Assembly: GCF_042477335.2 (NCBI RefSeq)
Contig: NC_091262.1
Span: 45,791,001 to 45,855,000 of the forward strand
Direction: 5' to 3'
Source: Ovis canadensis
Taxonomy: Eukaryota > Chordata > Mammalia > Artiodactyla > Bovidae
DNA length: 64,000 nt
A model generated the notes under the pieces. The model did no database searches. It was given only the letters and a program-made list of their open reading frames with translations, and was not told where the DNA came from. Made by a program: the position numbers and the translations under genes. This document shows, piece by piece, positions 31,181 through 42,847 of this stretch. Each line of letters begins with the position of its first letter. The first letter of the stretch is position 1.

Positions 31181-32139
31181 ATTCCTGAATCTTCCAATCC
31201 ATTAATATGGTATTTCCCTCCCTTCCTTTATTTAGGTCTTCGTTCATTTCTCTCAGTAATGTGTATAGTCTTATACACTTTTCATTAGATTTGTCCCTAG
31301 ATATTTGTTGCCTTTTTGATGGCCTTGTGAATTGTCTTATTCTTGAATTTCATAAATTGTAGCTGGTTAGTACTGGTAACTGGTTAGTAGAAGTATTGGT
31401 AGTTGCATAAAGACAATGTTTCCAGCAACACTGCTAAATTTAATGAATAAATTAGTTGATTGTTTTTCTCTATCATTTGTTTTCCTATTTCATTCATTTT
31501 TGGTCTTGGTATTTCCTTCCTTCTACTTCGCTTGAGCTCAGTTTTCTATTCTTTCTCTAGCTTCTTATTCTATGAGGGAAAGGGATCCTCTTCTGTTCCC
31601 GTTGTCTGGTCTCCTGTTCTGAATCAATGGAGTTTGTGAAAAGCAGTGTCCTGGATCATCACCAGGTCTCCCCCTCCATCCTTGTTCCCACCTCAGTGCT
31701 TTACCTTGAGACTCTTCATCTTCAGGAGGCTAAGTGCCAGCCTCAGGCTGCCCTACCCTCTCTCCTTTTGTTATTTTCGGGTTGCAACTTCATTTAGTTG
31801 CAGAAAGGTAGGTGCAAGAAGGACAGGAATTTAAGAACAGTGTGCTGGATATCTTAAAAAAAAAAAAACAAAAACCATCCCATTTACAGCCAGGGGCAGC
31901 TGCCCAATTTTCTAGTTGTTAGATAGCTTGGATCTCTGACTGCAGGAGAATTAAGTGTATTTCTGTCTTTATTTATGCGAATGGATTGCTTTGTTTCCTA
32001 GTTGAAGCACAGGCAAGCGATTGTTTTGCCTTTCAGATGCTAGTAATTGATTGTCTGTCAGTTTTGATTTTCAAAATTGTTTGGCATTTTTGTGCTTTTC
32101 TGGTGAGAAGTGCAGAAGGCCGTAATGGGGGCTGCTCTC

Positions 32140-32510
32140 TAGACACCATTTAGAACAAGACATCTCCCAGAATGACCTTTCTAAAATGCAACTCTGACCA
32201 TGCCTTACCTTCACTTAAAGGATTTTAATAATTCTCATTGTCTACTGAATAGAGACCAAAGTCCCAGCTTGGCTGAATGACTCTTTGTAACAAAGCCCTT
32301 GGCTGAGGCTCAGGACACACTGAGCTACTTAACAGTTTTCAAAAACGGCCTTGTCCTCACTCCCCTCCTGGCCTTTGAATATGTTACACATGTGAACTGG
32401 AATGCCCGCTCTCATCCAGCTTTACCTTGAAGGACTGTTTACTCTTCAAAATTCAGCTCAGGCAACCCCTCCAAAAAAATCTTTCTGATCTACCCCCTCA
32501 AGCTGGGGTA
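32140..32510 (+). repeat. L2 fragment
   Basis: Shows tgacctttctaaaatgcaac, ctctgaccatgccttacctt, agagaccaaagtcccagctt and later ttcagctcaggcaacccctc, in L2 order. Confidence 0.65.
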
Positions 32511-32568
32511 AATCCTCTTCCCTGAATGCTGACAACTCCCTCTCCCCCCATGCATGCTTCCATTAAAC

Positions 32569-33046
32569 TGTTACTGAACACAGGTCTGGCTACTTGCTGC
32601 TCATAAGCCAACGAAGAGGTCAGGTTGGTGGAAAGGAAAGCTTGCTTTATTTTGGAGGCTGGCAACCTTGGGGCGGAGGGGCCCAACCGCTGTACAGAGG
32701 CTGATTCCCTCTGCCCATCCACCACCCGAGAATCAGAGAGAGGGAGGAGGTTACATGCAGAAACAGCACAGTCAGCTCTGACAGTCGCACTGCTGGTCTG
32801 ACCAGTGTCATCTTGATTGTTTTAAGTACAGTTAATCTTCAGTTCCAGGGTTGGTTTGTTTCCATTTCCTTGAGACCAATTCTTAGACTTGTGGCAGCTT
32901 ATATCGTGGCTACAGTCAGTTATCACGTTAATTTCTCTACCTGGTGGGGGTTTCAGTATCCATAAGACAGTTTATAGGACATGGCTCAGAATATTATCTA
33001 TAGCCCTTGAGAAGGAATTTAAGGTCCTTGGCTATTAATGACTACA
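32569..33046 (-). repeat. Putative endogenous retrovirus LTR
   Basis: A 478-bp segment with TG...CA ends (tgttactg at left, gactaca at right on plus). On minus it has a TATA-like TATAAA (complement of 32971-32976) and a poly(A) signal AATAAA (complement of 32646-32651). Just outside its right edge, minus strand, is a purine-rich tract (AAAGGAGACAAAACA), which fits a polypurine tract upstream of a 3' LTR. The internal part would lie at 33047-33640, split by a Bov-tA. No viral gene is readable and the family is not assigned. Confidence 0.45.
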
Positions 33047-33182
33047 TTATTGTTTTGTCTCCTTTAACGGTTTTCCTTTGTTTCTGCATTTTCTTGCTTT
33101 TCTGATTAAACTTATTCTTTGGCTAAAGTTTTTTTCACAGACAAAAAGCAGATAGAGGACATAGGGGCAAGGACAATAGGCT

Positions 33183-33397
33183 CCTTTGTTGTCGTTTGCT
33201 CACTAAGTCCTGGCCAACTTGTTGCGACCCCATGGACTATGGTCCACCAGGCTCCTCTGTCCATGAGATCTCCCACGCAAGAATACTGGTGTGGGTTGCC
33301 ATTTCCTTCTCCAGGGGATCTTCCCAACCCAGCGACTGAACCTGTGTCTCCTGCCCTGGCAGGCGGATTCTTTACCACTGAGCCACCAGGGAAGCCT
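33183..33397 (-). repeat. Bov-tA SINE
   Basis: Antisense copy from gttgtcgtttgctcactaag through ttctccaggggatcttccca to ccactgagccaccagggaag. It interrupts the region just inside the putative LTR. Confidence 0.92.
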
Positions 33398-34109
33398 CAG
33401 GAGCGTCCTGTTCCATTTCAAAACCACTTGCCACACTGGGTCCTGATAGACTTCGATAGGCCCCTGTTTCTCATGCGTCTCTTTATCCCATGACCTAGGG
33501 AGGACCTTAGTACGTCTGTAGGTTGAACAGTGTGGCTCTTCCTGGGCTAGGAGCTCCTATCATATGCGATTCTGGTGGTATTAAGGCCGCCACAAATATG
33601 AAGATGCTGGAGCACTGAAAAGTCAAGGACAGCCCCATTGACTCTCGTAAGACTTGCTGACCTTGCTAGCTGTGCCCTGGTGTGTGCATGCGGACAGAAA
33701 CAGACAAGTATTGCCTCCCATGCCTCACACTGCAGGAAAATTGCTCTTTTCTATCTTTTGGGCCCAGCTTTGTCAACACCCCCAGTCTGTTGCATGGAGA
33801 GTAGAAGAGAGAGTAAAGAACCAGTGTGAAAGCTGTTCATTTCTAATACCAGAGTGGAGACAGTGCTGCTCCAATCAGTGGAAGAAGCCTGGTCTTGGGG
33901 TCAGATATCTTAGAGAGAAATCCTGGCTCTGCATCTACTGTGTCGTCTTAAGAACAGTGGATTTTTGAGGCAGTGAAACTACTCTGTGCGATACAGTAAT
34001 GGTGGATACATGCCATTATATACTTGCCCAAAGTGTACAGCACACAGAGTATGTAAACTATGGCTTTGGTTGTAAACAAAACAATTGTATCACTTTACGA
34101 TATGCAATG

Positions 34110-34395
34110 ATTGCCAGGACGATTAAGTGAGAAAAGCAATACAGAACAATAAATATAGTATGCTACCTTGGCCCAAGGAAGAGAATTGGGGAGTAAGAAG
34201 TATATATTCACATTTGCTTATATTTGCATAAAGAAAGCTGTAAAAGATATACCAGAAATTACAAAAGCGGTTACCTCTGAGGCTAAGGAGTTGGGTGTAT
34301 AGGGACAGGGGTGGAAGCACAGCTTCAGAATGCATGCCTTTTTGTTTTGATTTGTGAACCATATGAAGGAAGGTATTACCCATTAAATTTGCTTA
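34110..34395 (+). repeat. Old L1M 3'UTR fragment
   Basis: Shows agtatgctaccttggcccaa, gcggttacctctgaggctaa and ggacaggggtggaagcacag, the known order of an L1M 3'UTR. Confidence 0.55.
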
Positions 34396-34949
34396 AAAAC
34401 TAATTCTCTAATGTCTGAAATGCATGGTGCAAAAACCCACTGACCAGACTCCGAGGTGAAAGTGTGCTAATGTACCATACAGAAAAATAACCTGGACCCA
34501 GTAGTACTGGGAATCATGTGATAGGGAGACTTATGGGACAGTGGGTTATCTCTTACTCACACTTCTGCCTTTCTGCCAAGGAGCTTTGCACTTGTTTCTT
34601 TCTGGCTTCTTCTCCATCACTTAGACTTCCCACCTATTCAAGCGCCAGGACCAGAGCTGGACTCAGTCTAGGTTTGCTCAAGACTGGATGGGGGGTTACT
34701 CAGCACAAACATGGATGGCTGCCTGAGCCTCTTCTCCCTGTTCAATAGGGGCTGTGGTTAGAGACAAGTTTCAGGGAAGAGGGATTTGGGCAGGACTGCA
34801 GCGATAGGCTCACTTGGCATGGCTGTTGCCTGAAGACCCAGAGGTTAAAGGGGCAACGGGCAGTAGGCTGTCCTAGGAGGGGCAGACATGGAGGGGCAGA
34901 CGATGGCTCTACTGCGCCTGGAGAAAAGAAGCAGAGAGACAAACCAGAC

Positions 34950-35075
34950 CGGTCAGGAGCTTCTGCCCGCTTCCTGTGTGACCTGGGCAAGTCCCTTCTC
35001 TCTGGGCTTCGCTTCTCATTTATGGGACAAGGGGATTGGGCTAGATGACGCTCTGAGGTCCCTTTGGTCTCAAAA
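34950..35075 (+). repeat. MIR SINE (1 of 3)
   Basis: Shows gtgtgacctgggcaagtccc, ttctcatttatgggacaagg and gatgacgctctgaggtccct. Confidence 0.75.
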
Positions 35076-35099
35076 GGGGAAACAAGCAAAGGGGGGTGA

Positions 35100-35280
35100 A
35101 AAGAGCCTTGAACCGGGAGTGGGGAGACCTGGTTTCCAGTGCCCCTCCTCCTATAGCCTTGCATTTGGGCCTTCATCAGGCCATGTGATGTCCATGAACC
35201 TCTACTGAAAAATGAGGATAACACTCTGCAGACTGCCGCGAGTTAAATAAACTCCTGAGCATGAAAGTGTCCTGTCAACT
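35100..35280 (+). repeat. MIR SINE (2 of 3)
   Basis: Shows ggagacctggtttccagtgc, ctactgaaaaatgaggataa and the loosely kept 3' part with gagttaaataaac. Confidence 0.65.
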
Positions 35281-35394
35281 GTCCTGTCAGTGTGCGTAAG
35301 AGGAGTGATTATAAAGTCTCCCACCTCCATAAAAATAGAGGTACGACCCCGTCCTTGGCTTTCTGTCAGGATGACTAGGGGACAAATGAGAGTT

Positions 35395-35590
35395 CAGGAA
35401 CTGGTGCAGCGCCTGAGCTCTGGACTGGGCCACAACAGCTGGGCTCTATCACCTGCCAACTGCGTGACGGTGGCCAAAGGTCCTTCCCTTCTTGGCATCC
35501 GTTTTTCATCTGTGGACTGGGCCCGATAGTGTCTGCCTGAGAGGTGGCAGTGAGGAAAGATGAAGGCGTGAGCCTGAGGGGTGTTGTGTG
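35395..35590 (+). repeat. MIR SINE (3 of 3)
   Basis: Shows gcctgagctctggactgggc, gctgggctctatcacctgcc and tttttcatctgtggactggg. Confidence 0.7.
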
Positions 35591-37206
35591 GACTGTGGTG
35601 TGCTTTTTTGGTGAGAGGAATGATTAATGGGACTGTTCCCTGGTCCCTCAGCTCCTGAAGGAAGCTATTCTGTGATGTTAATTAAGCTCATTTACACAGG
35701 CTTCCTCCAAAGCCCTGGGAGGCAGCCCAGCAATGCATTTACATGGTCATAAATGTTTCTGTGAAACTTATAAAAGTGAAATGTTTCAGTTAAGACCACT
35801 ATCCCTTCCACCGTAAGGTCTCGGTCATACTTCCGCTCGAGTTGGATGATGTTGTACGGCCATTGGCATCTTTGGGATCTGGTTAAGGGGAAGCTGAGTC
35901 TGAGATACAATTTATTTGATTTAGTGGATATATTTATGTAGTTTATAGTCACTGCTGTGTATAGTCACTTCTGTATATTGCTAGTCATTCTGGCAATAAT
36001 TCTTCTAACCACCAATGTCCACCACGTGGACTCGTTATCAGGACAGGAAGATGCAGCCCAGAGGCCATAGTGAAACATGGATGTGTCTACACCCAGCCCT
36101 GGAAGGTTGTGGAGGAGGAACAAAGTGTGAAGGGTACAGAGCCAGAAACTAGTTTGGGGAAAATTCTTCCACCACCAGAGAATAGATTCATTCCTCATGG
36201 ATGCCCAGTCAAAATGGGAATCCCTCCTGTTGAAGAATATACTCAGTAATACCACATATACAATTCTAAATGTACTATACATTTTGTTTCTCTTTAATGG
36301 GATTCATGCAAAATAAAACGTATCAGAAGTCAGCTGTCTGTAGGACTTGAGTACTGTAGCAGTCCTACAAACAAGGGGTGCTTCTGTGTGTGAAGTTGCA
36401 TGTTTTACTCATCCCAATATATGGAATCACATTTTGGGCTGACTAATGCATCACGTAACTAATGCATTGTGTCCTGATGAGGCCTGGAAGTTCCAGATGA
36501 AATGGCACACAAAATTGCTACCAATACAACGAGACAGCCTAGAGAAATGAGGATTGCAATGACAAAACTCCTACACACACTCATCAATAAGTACAGTGTA
36601 TGGAGCATAAGAGAAATTTCATTACACAATTGTGTAGCTCAAAGCAATGTAGTAGCAATTTGCGAATGCATCGGAATTGCTCTGGGTAACGAGCCATCAG
36701 TTTAGAGTTCTTAAGATGGGTCCTTACCCTGAAAGCTTACAGCTAGTGTATAAAAGAAGTGGGATAGAAGTTTCCCCCAATTTGAAAACAATCCTAAAAA
36801 TTTAAACTTTACCAACAAGATGTGAAACTGAAAGAAACCTCCCTAAACTATTAATAAAATCACAAATTGTCTACCACAGCAGGGGACACACTGAATTATC
36901 TTTCTGTTTTCCTTATAGGAAATGCCGTACACTATATACTATTGTCATACGAAGAGGCCATCAAAAGGTATGTAGCCAAAAGTCAAGGAAAACAAGGTAT
37001 TAAAAGATGTGCTAGGCACATTAAAAATATAGAATATTAAAAATATTATGCTCTGTGGGGGGATTTTGTGATATTTGTGGTAGATCAGCTTTTGTTGTCT
37101 GTAGGTTGTTTTGATTTCTTTTCTCATTCTAAGTAACTATTCATGTTTGTCCCTGATTTTGTACTTATAACTTGCATTAGTTTTCCTTTTAGAAGGCCTC
37201 CAATTG

Positions 37207-37987
37207 TATAAGCTTTGTTGTTGTTCAGTCGCTCAGTCATGTCCCACTCTTTGTGACCATATGGACTGCAGCATGCCAGGCTTCCCTGTCTTCCAGTATC
37301 TCTCGGAGTTTGTTCAAGTTCATGTTTATTGAGTTGGTGATGCCATCCAACCATCTCAACCCCTTCTGTGCTCTTTGCCTTGTTCCTTCAATCTTTCCCA
37401 GCATCCATCAGGGTCTTTTACATTGAGTCAGCTCTTCGCATTAGCTGGCCAAAATATTGGAGTTTCAGCTTCAGCATCAGTCATTCCAGTTATTTCCTTT
37501 AGGATTGACTTGTTTGATCTCCTTGCAGTCCAAGGGACTCTCAAGAGTCTTCTCCAGCATCACAGTTGGAAAGCATCAATTCTGTGCTCAGCCTTCTTTA
37601 TGGTTCAACTTTCACGTCTGTCCCCGACTACTGGAAAAACGATTAAGCTTTGACTAGACAAAGCTTTGTCGGCAAAGTGGTGTATCTGCTTTTTAATATT
37701 CTCCCTAGGTCTGTCTTGGCTTTTCTTCCAATGAGCAAGTGTCTTTTAATTTCATGGCTGCAGTCATTGTCCGCAGTGATTTTAGAACCCAAGAAAGCAA
37801 AACCTGCCACTGTTTCCACATTTCCCCCCATCTATTCGCCATGAAGTGATGGGACTGGATGCCAGGATCTTAATTTTCTGAATGTTGAATTTTAAGCCAG
37901 CTTTCTCACTCTCCTCTTTCACCTTCATCAAAAGGCTCTTTGTTCCTCTTCACTTTCTGCCATGAGAATGGTATCATCTGCATATCT
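37207..37987 (-). mobile_element. BovB LINE 3' fragment
   Basis: Antisense BovB from the tail (gttcagtcgctcagtcatgt) into the RT palm-connection region (ctgccatgagaatggtatca). Frameshifts break the frame. Its 5' end abuts a GC-rich island at 37988. Confidence 0.9.
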
Positions 37988-37989
37988 GA

Positions 37990-38280
37990 GGCTGCAGAAG
38001 CTTAGGGCTTCACAAAACTTGGATAGGCTGTGGCCTGGGGAGCTGCACGGACTCACATTCCCCCTCCTTGCTCTCTCCAGCCCTTTGTGCCTCGTGGGCC
38101 CCACCGGAGTGCACTGCAGTGTGCGGCTCTCCATCTAAGCCATCCCCAGCCCCCGCTTCGGGCAGCAGCAGCAGCAGCAGCAGCAGCAGCGGCAGCAGCA
38201 GGCACCTCGCGGGAGGATCAGGCCTGGCCCAGGGAGCTCCCACCGTCCCACACACTCCTGTGCTTGGCTTCCTAACACAG
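37990..38280. other. GC-rich island with (CAG)9CGG(CAG)3
   Basis: A CpG-containing patch in an AT-rich setting. On plus, (CAG)9 CGG (CAG)3 spans 38163-38201. On minus the run reads as leucines in a segment RCLLLPLLLLLLLLLPEAGA that resembles a signal peptide with an alanine/glycine cleavage region. A donor-like GTGAGT follows at about 38050-38055. I do not recognise a protein. It may be a relic of a first exon, a retrocopied 5' end or chance. Confidence 0.4.
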
Positions 38281-39284
38281 GCCTCACTTCTCTCACACCT
38301 TCTCTGGCTCCTCAGCACCTTCAGGACAAAATGGTCTGACATTCAAGGCCTCTGGGTCTGGTTTTATTTTATATCAAAAAATTTTAAAGATCACATTTCC
38401 TTCCAAATGAAGCTGATAAATACAAAAGCAATTCTGTATCTGGTCACCACAGTAAATTATTTCATGTAGTTTTTTTCTTTTCTTTATTTATTCTTCTGCT
38501 TATTCTCTAGGAATTTCTAGGAAGACAAGCATGTCATCTGCAAATAGCCATGTGGTCTATTCCTTGTCAATATTTATATTTCTGTACCAGTCAGAGGCTC
38601 TGTTTGCAAACAACAAAAACCAACTCTACTTTAGCACTGGAAAACTATTGGAAGAGCCACACTCTGGGAAGCCAACAAAACCAACCAAGTCCTACTAGAA
38701 TTCAGACTTCTTTCCATGCTAAAGTGCAAAAAAAAAAAAAAATCCAGTCTGGCAAACTGAAAATATCTTCACTGTCTTATCAGTTACTCTGAACAACTCC
38801 AAGTTCCGGACAAGGTCCATTCCTTCTCTAATTCTGTCCCAATTCTATCTCAATACTCTGCAAACAATATATATAAGCATGGACTAAAGGGAAATACAAG
38901 AGAAATTCATTAAAGTATACAAATATATAGATGGCAGAGCAGGAAAGGAAATATGGATAGAGAATACGGGGCTCTGTGTCTTGACTCAGGTGTATAACCT
39001 TCTTCCTCTACCATTTATTACGTGATGACTTTGCCTTTGGCCAACACCTCATCTGGCAGGGATTCGAGGCCATGTGTCAGAGTGTCCCAGGCCGTCATTC
39101 CTGAGGGGTCTGGGCCTAGTGGTCTTGCCTAACATCTCTGTTGTAATCTTGCTCCCATACTGGAGGCTGCACATGGCAGTACTAGCAGGGAGAGCAGAGG
39201 GTTCCTGAGCGTCACCCTCATTGCTTCATGTGCTATTGTAATGACCTCGCCGTTACCCTTTAGTACCTGTTAGTACTCTCAATC

Positions 39285-39715
39285 AGTGCTGTCCAGTAGA
39301 ACTTCCTGCAATGATGGACATGTTCCACATCTTCTCTGGATAAAATGGTAGCCAATAGCCATATGTTATAGCCAGGTGGCTCAGTAGTAAAGAATCTGCC
39401 TTCCAATTCAGGAGACACAGGAGATGTGGGTTCAGTCCCTGGGTTGAAAAGATCCCCTAGAAGAGGGCACAGCAGCCCACTCCAGCATTCTTGCCTGGAG
39501 AATCCTGTGGACCGAGGAACCTGGATGGCTACCATCCCTGGGGCTGCAAAGAGTCTGACATGACTGAGCAACACACACATAGCCATGTATGGATACTGAC
39601 CCCTTGAAATGTGGCTAGTGTGAATGAAGAAACTGAATTTCTAATTTAGTTGAAATTAAACTTAAATATAATAGCCACAGGTGGCTAGTGGCTACAGTGT
39701 TGGACAGCACACTTG
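39285..39715 (+). repeat. MER20-like element interrupted by a Bov-tA
   Basis: Left part ctgtccagtagaacttcctg to gtagccaatagcc, right part cttgaaatgtggctagtgtg to gtggctagtggctacagtgt then ttggacagcac. The two halves join into one element once the SINE is removed. Confidence 0.75.
39366..39588 (+). repeat. Bov-tA SINE inside a DNA transposon
   Basis: Sense copy: ccaggtggctcagtagtaaa head, gggttcagtccctgggttg, tail to catgactgagcaacacacac. An imperfect target duplication based on atagccat is seen at 39355 and 39589. Confidence 0.9.
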
Positions 39716-40009
39716 TAAATCAATCATTCCAGCTAACACCATGATCTCCCTTGGGCCTGTTCATCCACTGGCATGAGAGCCCCTGATGGCTGGTTGGCAG
39801 TATTCACTTCCTATTCAGTGGAACCATTGTGTGTCTCCAGATAGAAGCTGTGCTCCTTTGCATATCAAAACCTCTAAACCAGCAGGTGTAGAGATGTGGA
39901 AACAAAAAGCAAATTTTTTGAAAGGAGATTATTTGGTGGAGTGGCAACACGTGCCATGCCCACATTCATGCTTTGGTTCCAGGATTGCTGTAAACCGATC
40001 ACTATAAGT

Positions 40010-41180
40010 TGGTTGCTTGTTGAGCTCATATACCACATCCTAGAGGACAGTAACCCAAACTCACAGAGTGTTGTCTATCAGGGTACTGTGACTGATCCTT
40101 TAACTGTCTGCTCTAGTCTTCTCTTGGGCCAGCTCTCCTGTGTATGATAAGACCTATGAATCCCATGACCATGGGCCCATGGCTTCATTCTTTGGCTGTA
40201 CAGTGAGTTTTTGTGCAGAAGCAGTATTGTATGGGTTGTTCTGATGGTATTTATGAAGTCCACTGATGTCAGTCCTGATGGAAGCATGAAGGAAAGAAAA
40301 TATCTATTCAGCTCCAATATCCATATTTATTCCAATGTGGACAAATCACTGTTCCTCCATGATGGAAGGAGTCCAATATAAGCGACTCGCTATCATAGAG
40401 TTGACTATTCCTCTCCACTGTAGTATGATATCAGACTTGCAGACTTGGTCTCTACTGCTGAAAGTTAGGCCCTTGTCAGCAGCAGTGGCTGCTTCAGCTT
40501 TGGAACGGCTGGTAGACCACCTACTCGACCAGGTGGTCTCTGTTCCTGCCTCCAAAGCCACTTTATTCCTGAGCAAGACCAGGAATAGCTGGGGAAAGAA
40601 GTTGATAGACGTCAGCTCACCCACTGGGTGGGTGATCGTGTCCACCTGGTTACTGAGAACTTCCTCCACACGGAGGGCATTTTGGAGAGCATCTACATGA
40701 GACACAGTAGGCTCTGCCTCTGGGTCAGTTCTGACAGCTCTATCCACATTGTCTTTCCCAGACCACGTGGTCACCAATCTCCACTCTTGTTCTTTCCAAG
40801 CCCCTGATCATTTGGCCAGACCATTAACTACTGCTCAGGAACCAATGGAGATCTGTTCCTCAGGCCATCTTGCCTTCAAGGAAAGTGACCAATAAGATAC
40901 AATGTTTTAAATTTTGCCCTTGATAAGATTTCTCTTCCCCATCTTCTTCTGGGGCCACCTCTGAATGGGACAGCAGGACCACAGGAGTCCACTTTCAGTG
41001 GACAAGCTGTGTGTAAACTCTGCTTGGTTCTTTTCCTCCCTGGTCAACTGGCTATAGGAAATACTCCATGAAATTATAGATGTAAGAAGTGATGGGAGGG
41101 CAGGACCACAGTATATGAGATGTCCCGCAGCTGGGTTTGGGTGACAGGCCACGCATGTGAACGCACATAGTGAACGCACA
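40010..41180 (-). pseudogene. Decayed endogenous retrovirus pol remnant (class III-like)
   Basis: Minus-strand conceptual translation in shifting frames resembles the end of RNase H (40346-40777), with a conserved His-Val-Asp-Ala segment of the RNase H C-terminal part, followed at 40078-40317 by an integrase-like core segment. Stops and frameshifts are frequent and no intact domain remains. By recall the pattern fits ERV-L-like pol. This is an old fixed genomic copy with no coding capacity. No LTRs were recognised next to it. Confidence 0.5.
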
Positions 41181-41419
41181 TGGTGCCTCCAGTTGTAACA
41201 CTCCTTCCGGGCAGTTTGTGCCTGAGCCTTCTCATTCTTTGTGCATCTAAAGTCCTGTAATTATAATTCCAGTGGTTTTTTTTTTTTTTAATGTATCAGA
41301 TTTTGGTATGCCAGCTTTGCCAAAGAGTCTCTTTCCATCTTTATGTTCTACATATTAAGTAAAAATATCAGTCCTCGAAATTTTGTTAGCCTCTACTTTT
41401 TGATTACGCAATTTTGATT

Positions 41420-41530
41420 TAATGTTAAAAATTCAATCAATATAACTCACTATATTTATGAAACAAACAAGAAAAATTATACAATCATCTCAAGAGATGT
41501 AGAAAGATCATTCAGTAACATTCAGCATCC
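41420..41530 (+). repeat. L1 ORF2 scrap
   Basis: Sense fragment with tcatctcaagagatgtagaa, gatcattcagtaacattcag and catccatgg, the well-known L1 ORF2 RT region. Short and diverged. Confidence 0.6.
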
Positions 41531-41589
41531 ATGGCAGGCAGGCCTTGAATCCAGCCCTAGCAGGGCCTTCCTACTGCCTCTGAGGGCTA

Positions 41590-41985
41590 CTTTGTGAATT
41601 ATTTGTTTATTTATTTATTTTTACTGGAGGATATTTGCTTTATAATATTGTGCTGGTTTCTGCCATACATCAACACGAATCAGCCACAGGTATACATATG
41701 TTCCCTCCCTCCTGAGCCACCCTCCTGCCCCCTTCCCCATCACACCCCTTTAGGTTGTCACAGAGCACTGGGCTGAGCTCTTGGTGTCACACAGCAAATT
41801 TCCACTTTTTGTCTGTTTTACATATGGTAATGTATGTAATGTGTATGTTTCCATGCTATTCTCTCAATTTGTCCCACCATCTCCTTCCCCCCCACTGTGT
41901 CTGTTCTCTATGTCTGCATCTCTATTGCTGCCCTACAAATAGGTTCATCAGTACCACTGTCAGATTCTACTTTGAAATCATTTAG
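41590..41985 (-). repeat. L1 3' end
   Basis: Antisense L1 tail starting with a (TTTA)n A-tail complement, then tgctggtttctgccatacat and caacacgaatcagccacagg. It resembles the 3'UTR at 14520-14825. Confidence 0.8.
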
Positions 41986-42454
41986 TTATTTATGTGGTTT
42001 TGGTGATTAGATCCTGAACAATCTTTTCACTTTCTTCTGTAGTTATTGGACCACTCAGTCATTCCACCGCTTATTGAGTCAACTTAGGTAATTTATGTAT
42101 TTCTAGTAATGTTTCCATTTTATCCATAATAGCTTTCTAATTTACCTGTTTTCAAAAAAGTTTTGACATTGTATTATACATGTCATTTGTGCAAAATCTG
42201 TATCATCTTCTCTGTATCATTCCCTTTGCCATTTCTAAGGATACTTTTTCATGATTCGTCTCTTTTCTTCTCAGTCAACCTAGCAGTCTGATCAGATCTT
42301 AATTTTATCAATTCTGTTAGATTTTTCTTTCATTAATATTTACACTTTTTTATTCCTCTCTCTTACTTTCCTGAGAGTATTTTATTATACCTTTCTGGCT
42401 CCTCAAATTGAATATTCAGGATATTCTAAAAAACCATCCTAACAGTTATCTGTT

Positions 42455-42570
42455 TGCCTGTAAGCTCCACAGAGAAACCTCTCTCTTTCGGTCACCGACC
42501 TACCCTCAGCACCTAGAGCTGTGCTGGCCTATAGCAGGCACTCAGAATATCTTTGTGCAGGGAATGAGAC
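42455..42570 (+). repeat. L2 3' end fragment
   Basis: Shows cctgtaagctccacagagaa, cctcagcacctagagctgtg and tagcaggcactcagaatatc, the L2 3' consensus order. Confidence 0.7.
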
Positions 42571-42727
42571 ATTGGCTTTACACAAAAAAGTTTAAGACTA
42601 TGACTGCTCTGAGGAAATCTTCAGTCAGAGTATTTAGGTTTTGGTGTGAGATATTGTTAGCCCTTTCAGGCATTTTGTCATCAGATTTAAAAAATTTTTC
42701 AGTTTAACTTGAGCTAGTTAGAGGAAT

Positions 42728-42847
42728 CGCCAACTCAATGGACATGAGTTTGAGTAAACTCCAGGAGATGGTGATGGACAAGGCCTGGTGTGCTGCAGCC
42801 CATGGGGTCACAAAGAGTCGAACGTCACTGAACTGAACTGAGAACTG
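42728..42847 (+). mobile_element. Very short BovB 3' insertion with 12-bp target-site duplication
   Basis: Only 120 bp of the BovB 3' end (caactcaatggacatgagtt to cactgaactgaactg), bounded by perfect copies of agttagaggaat at 42716-42727 and 42848-42859. A clean example of extreme 5' truncation. Confidence 0.9.

Noticed and set aside
34742-35224. 160-residue minus-strand frame
   Set aside because: It runs antisense through two MIR copies and has no domain, so it is a chance frame.
40346-40777. 143-residue minus-strand frame as a host gene
   Set aside because: Its content looks like a decayed retroviral RNase H end and it is flanked by frame-shifted continuation, so it is a relic and not a gene.
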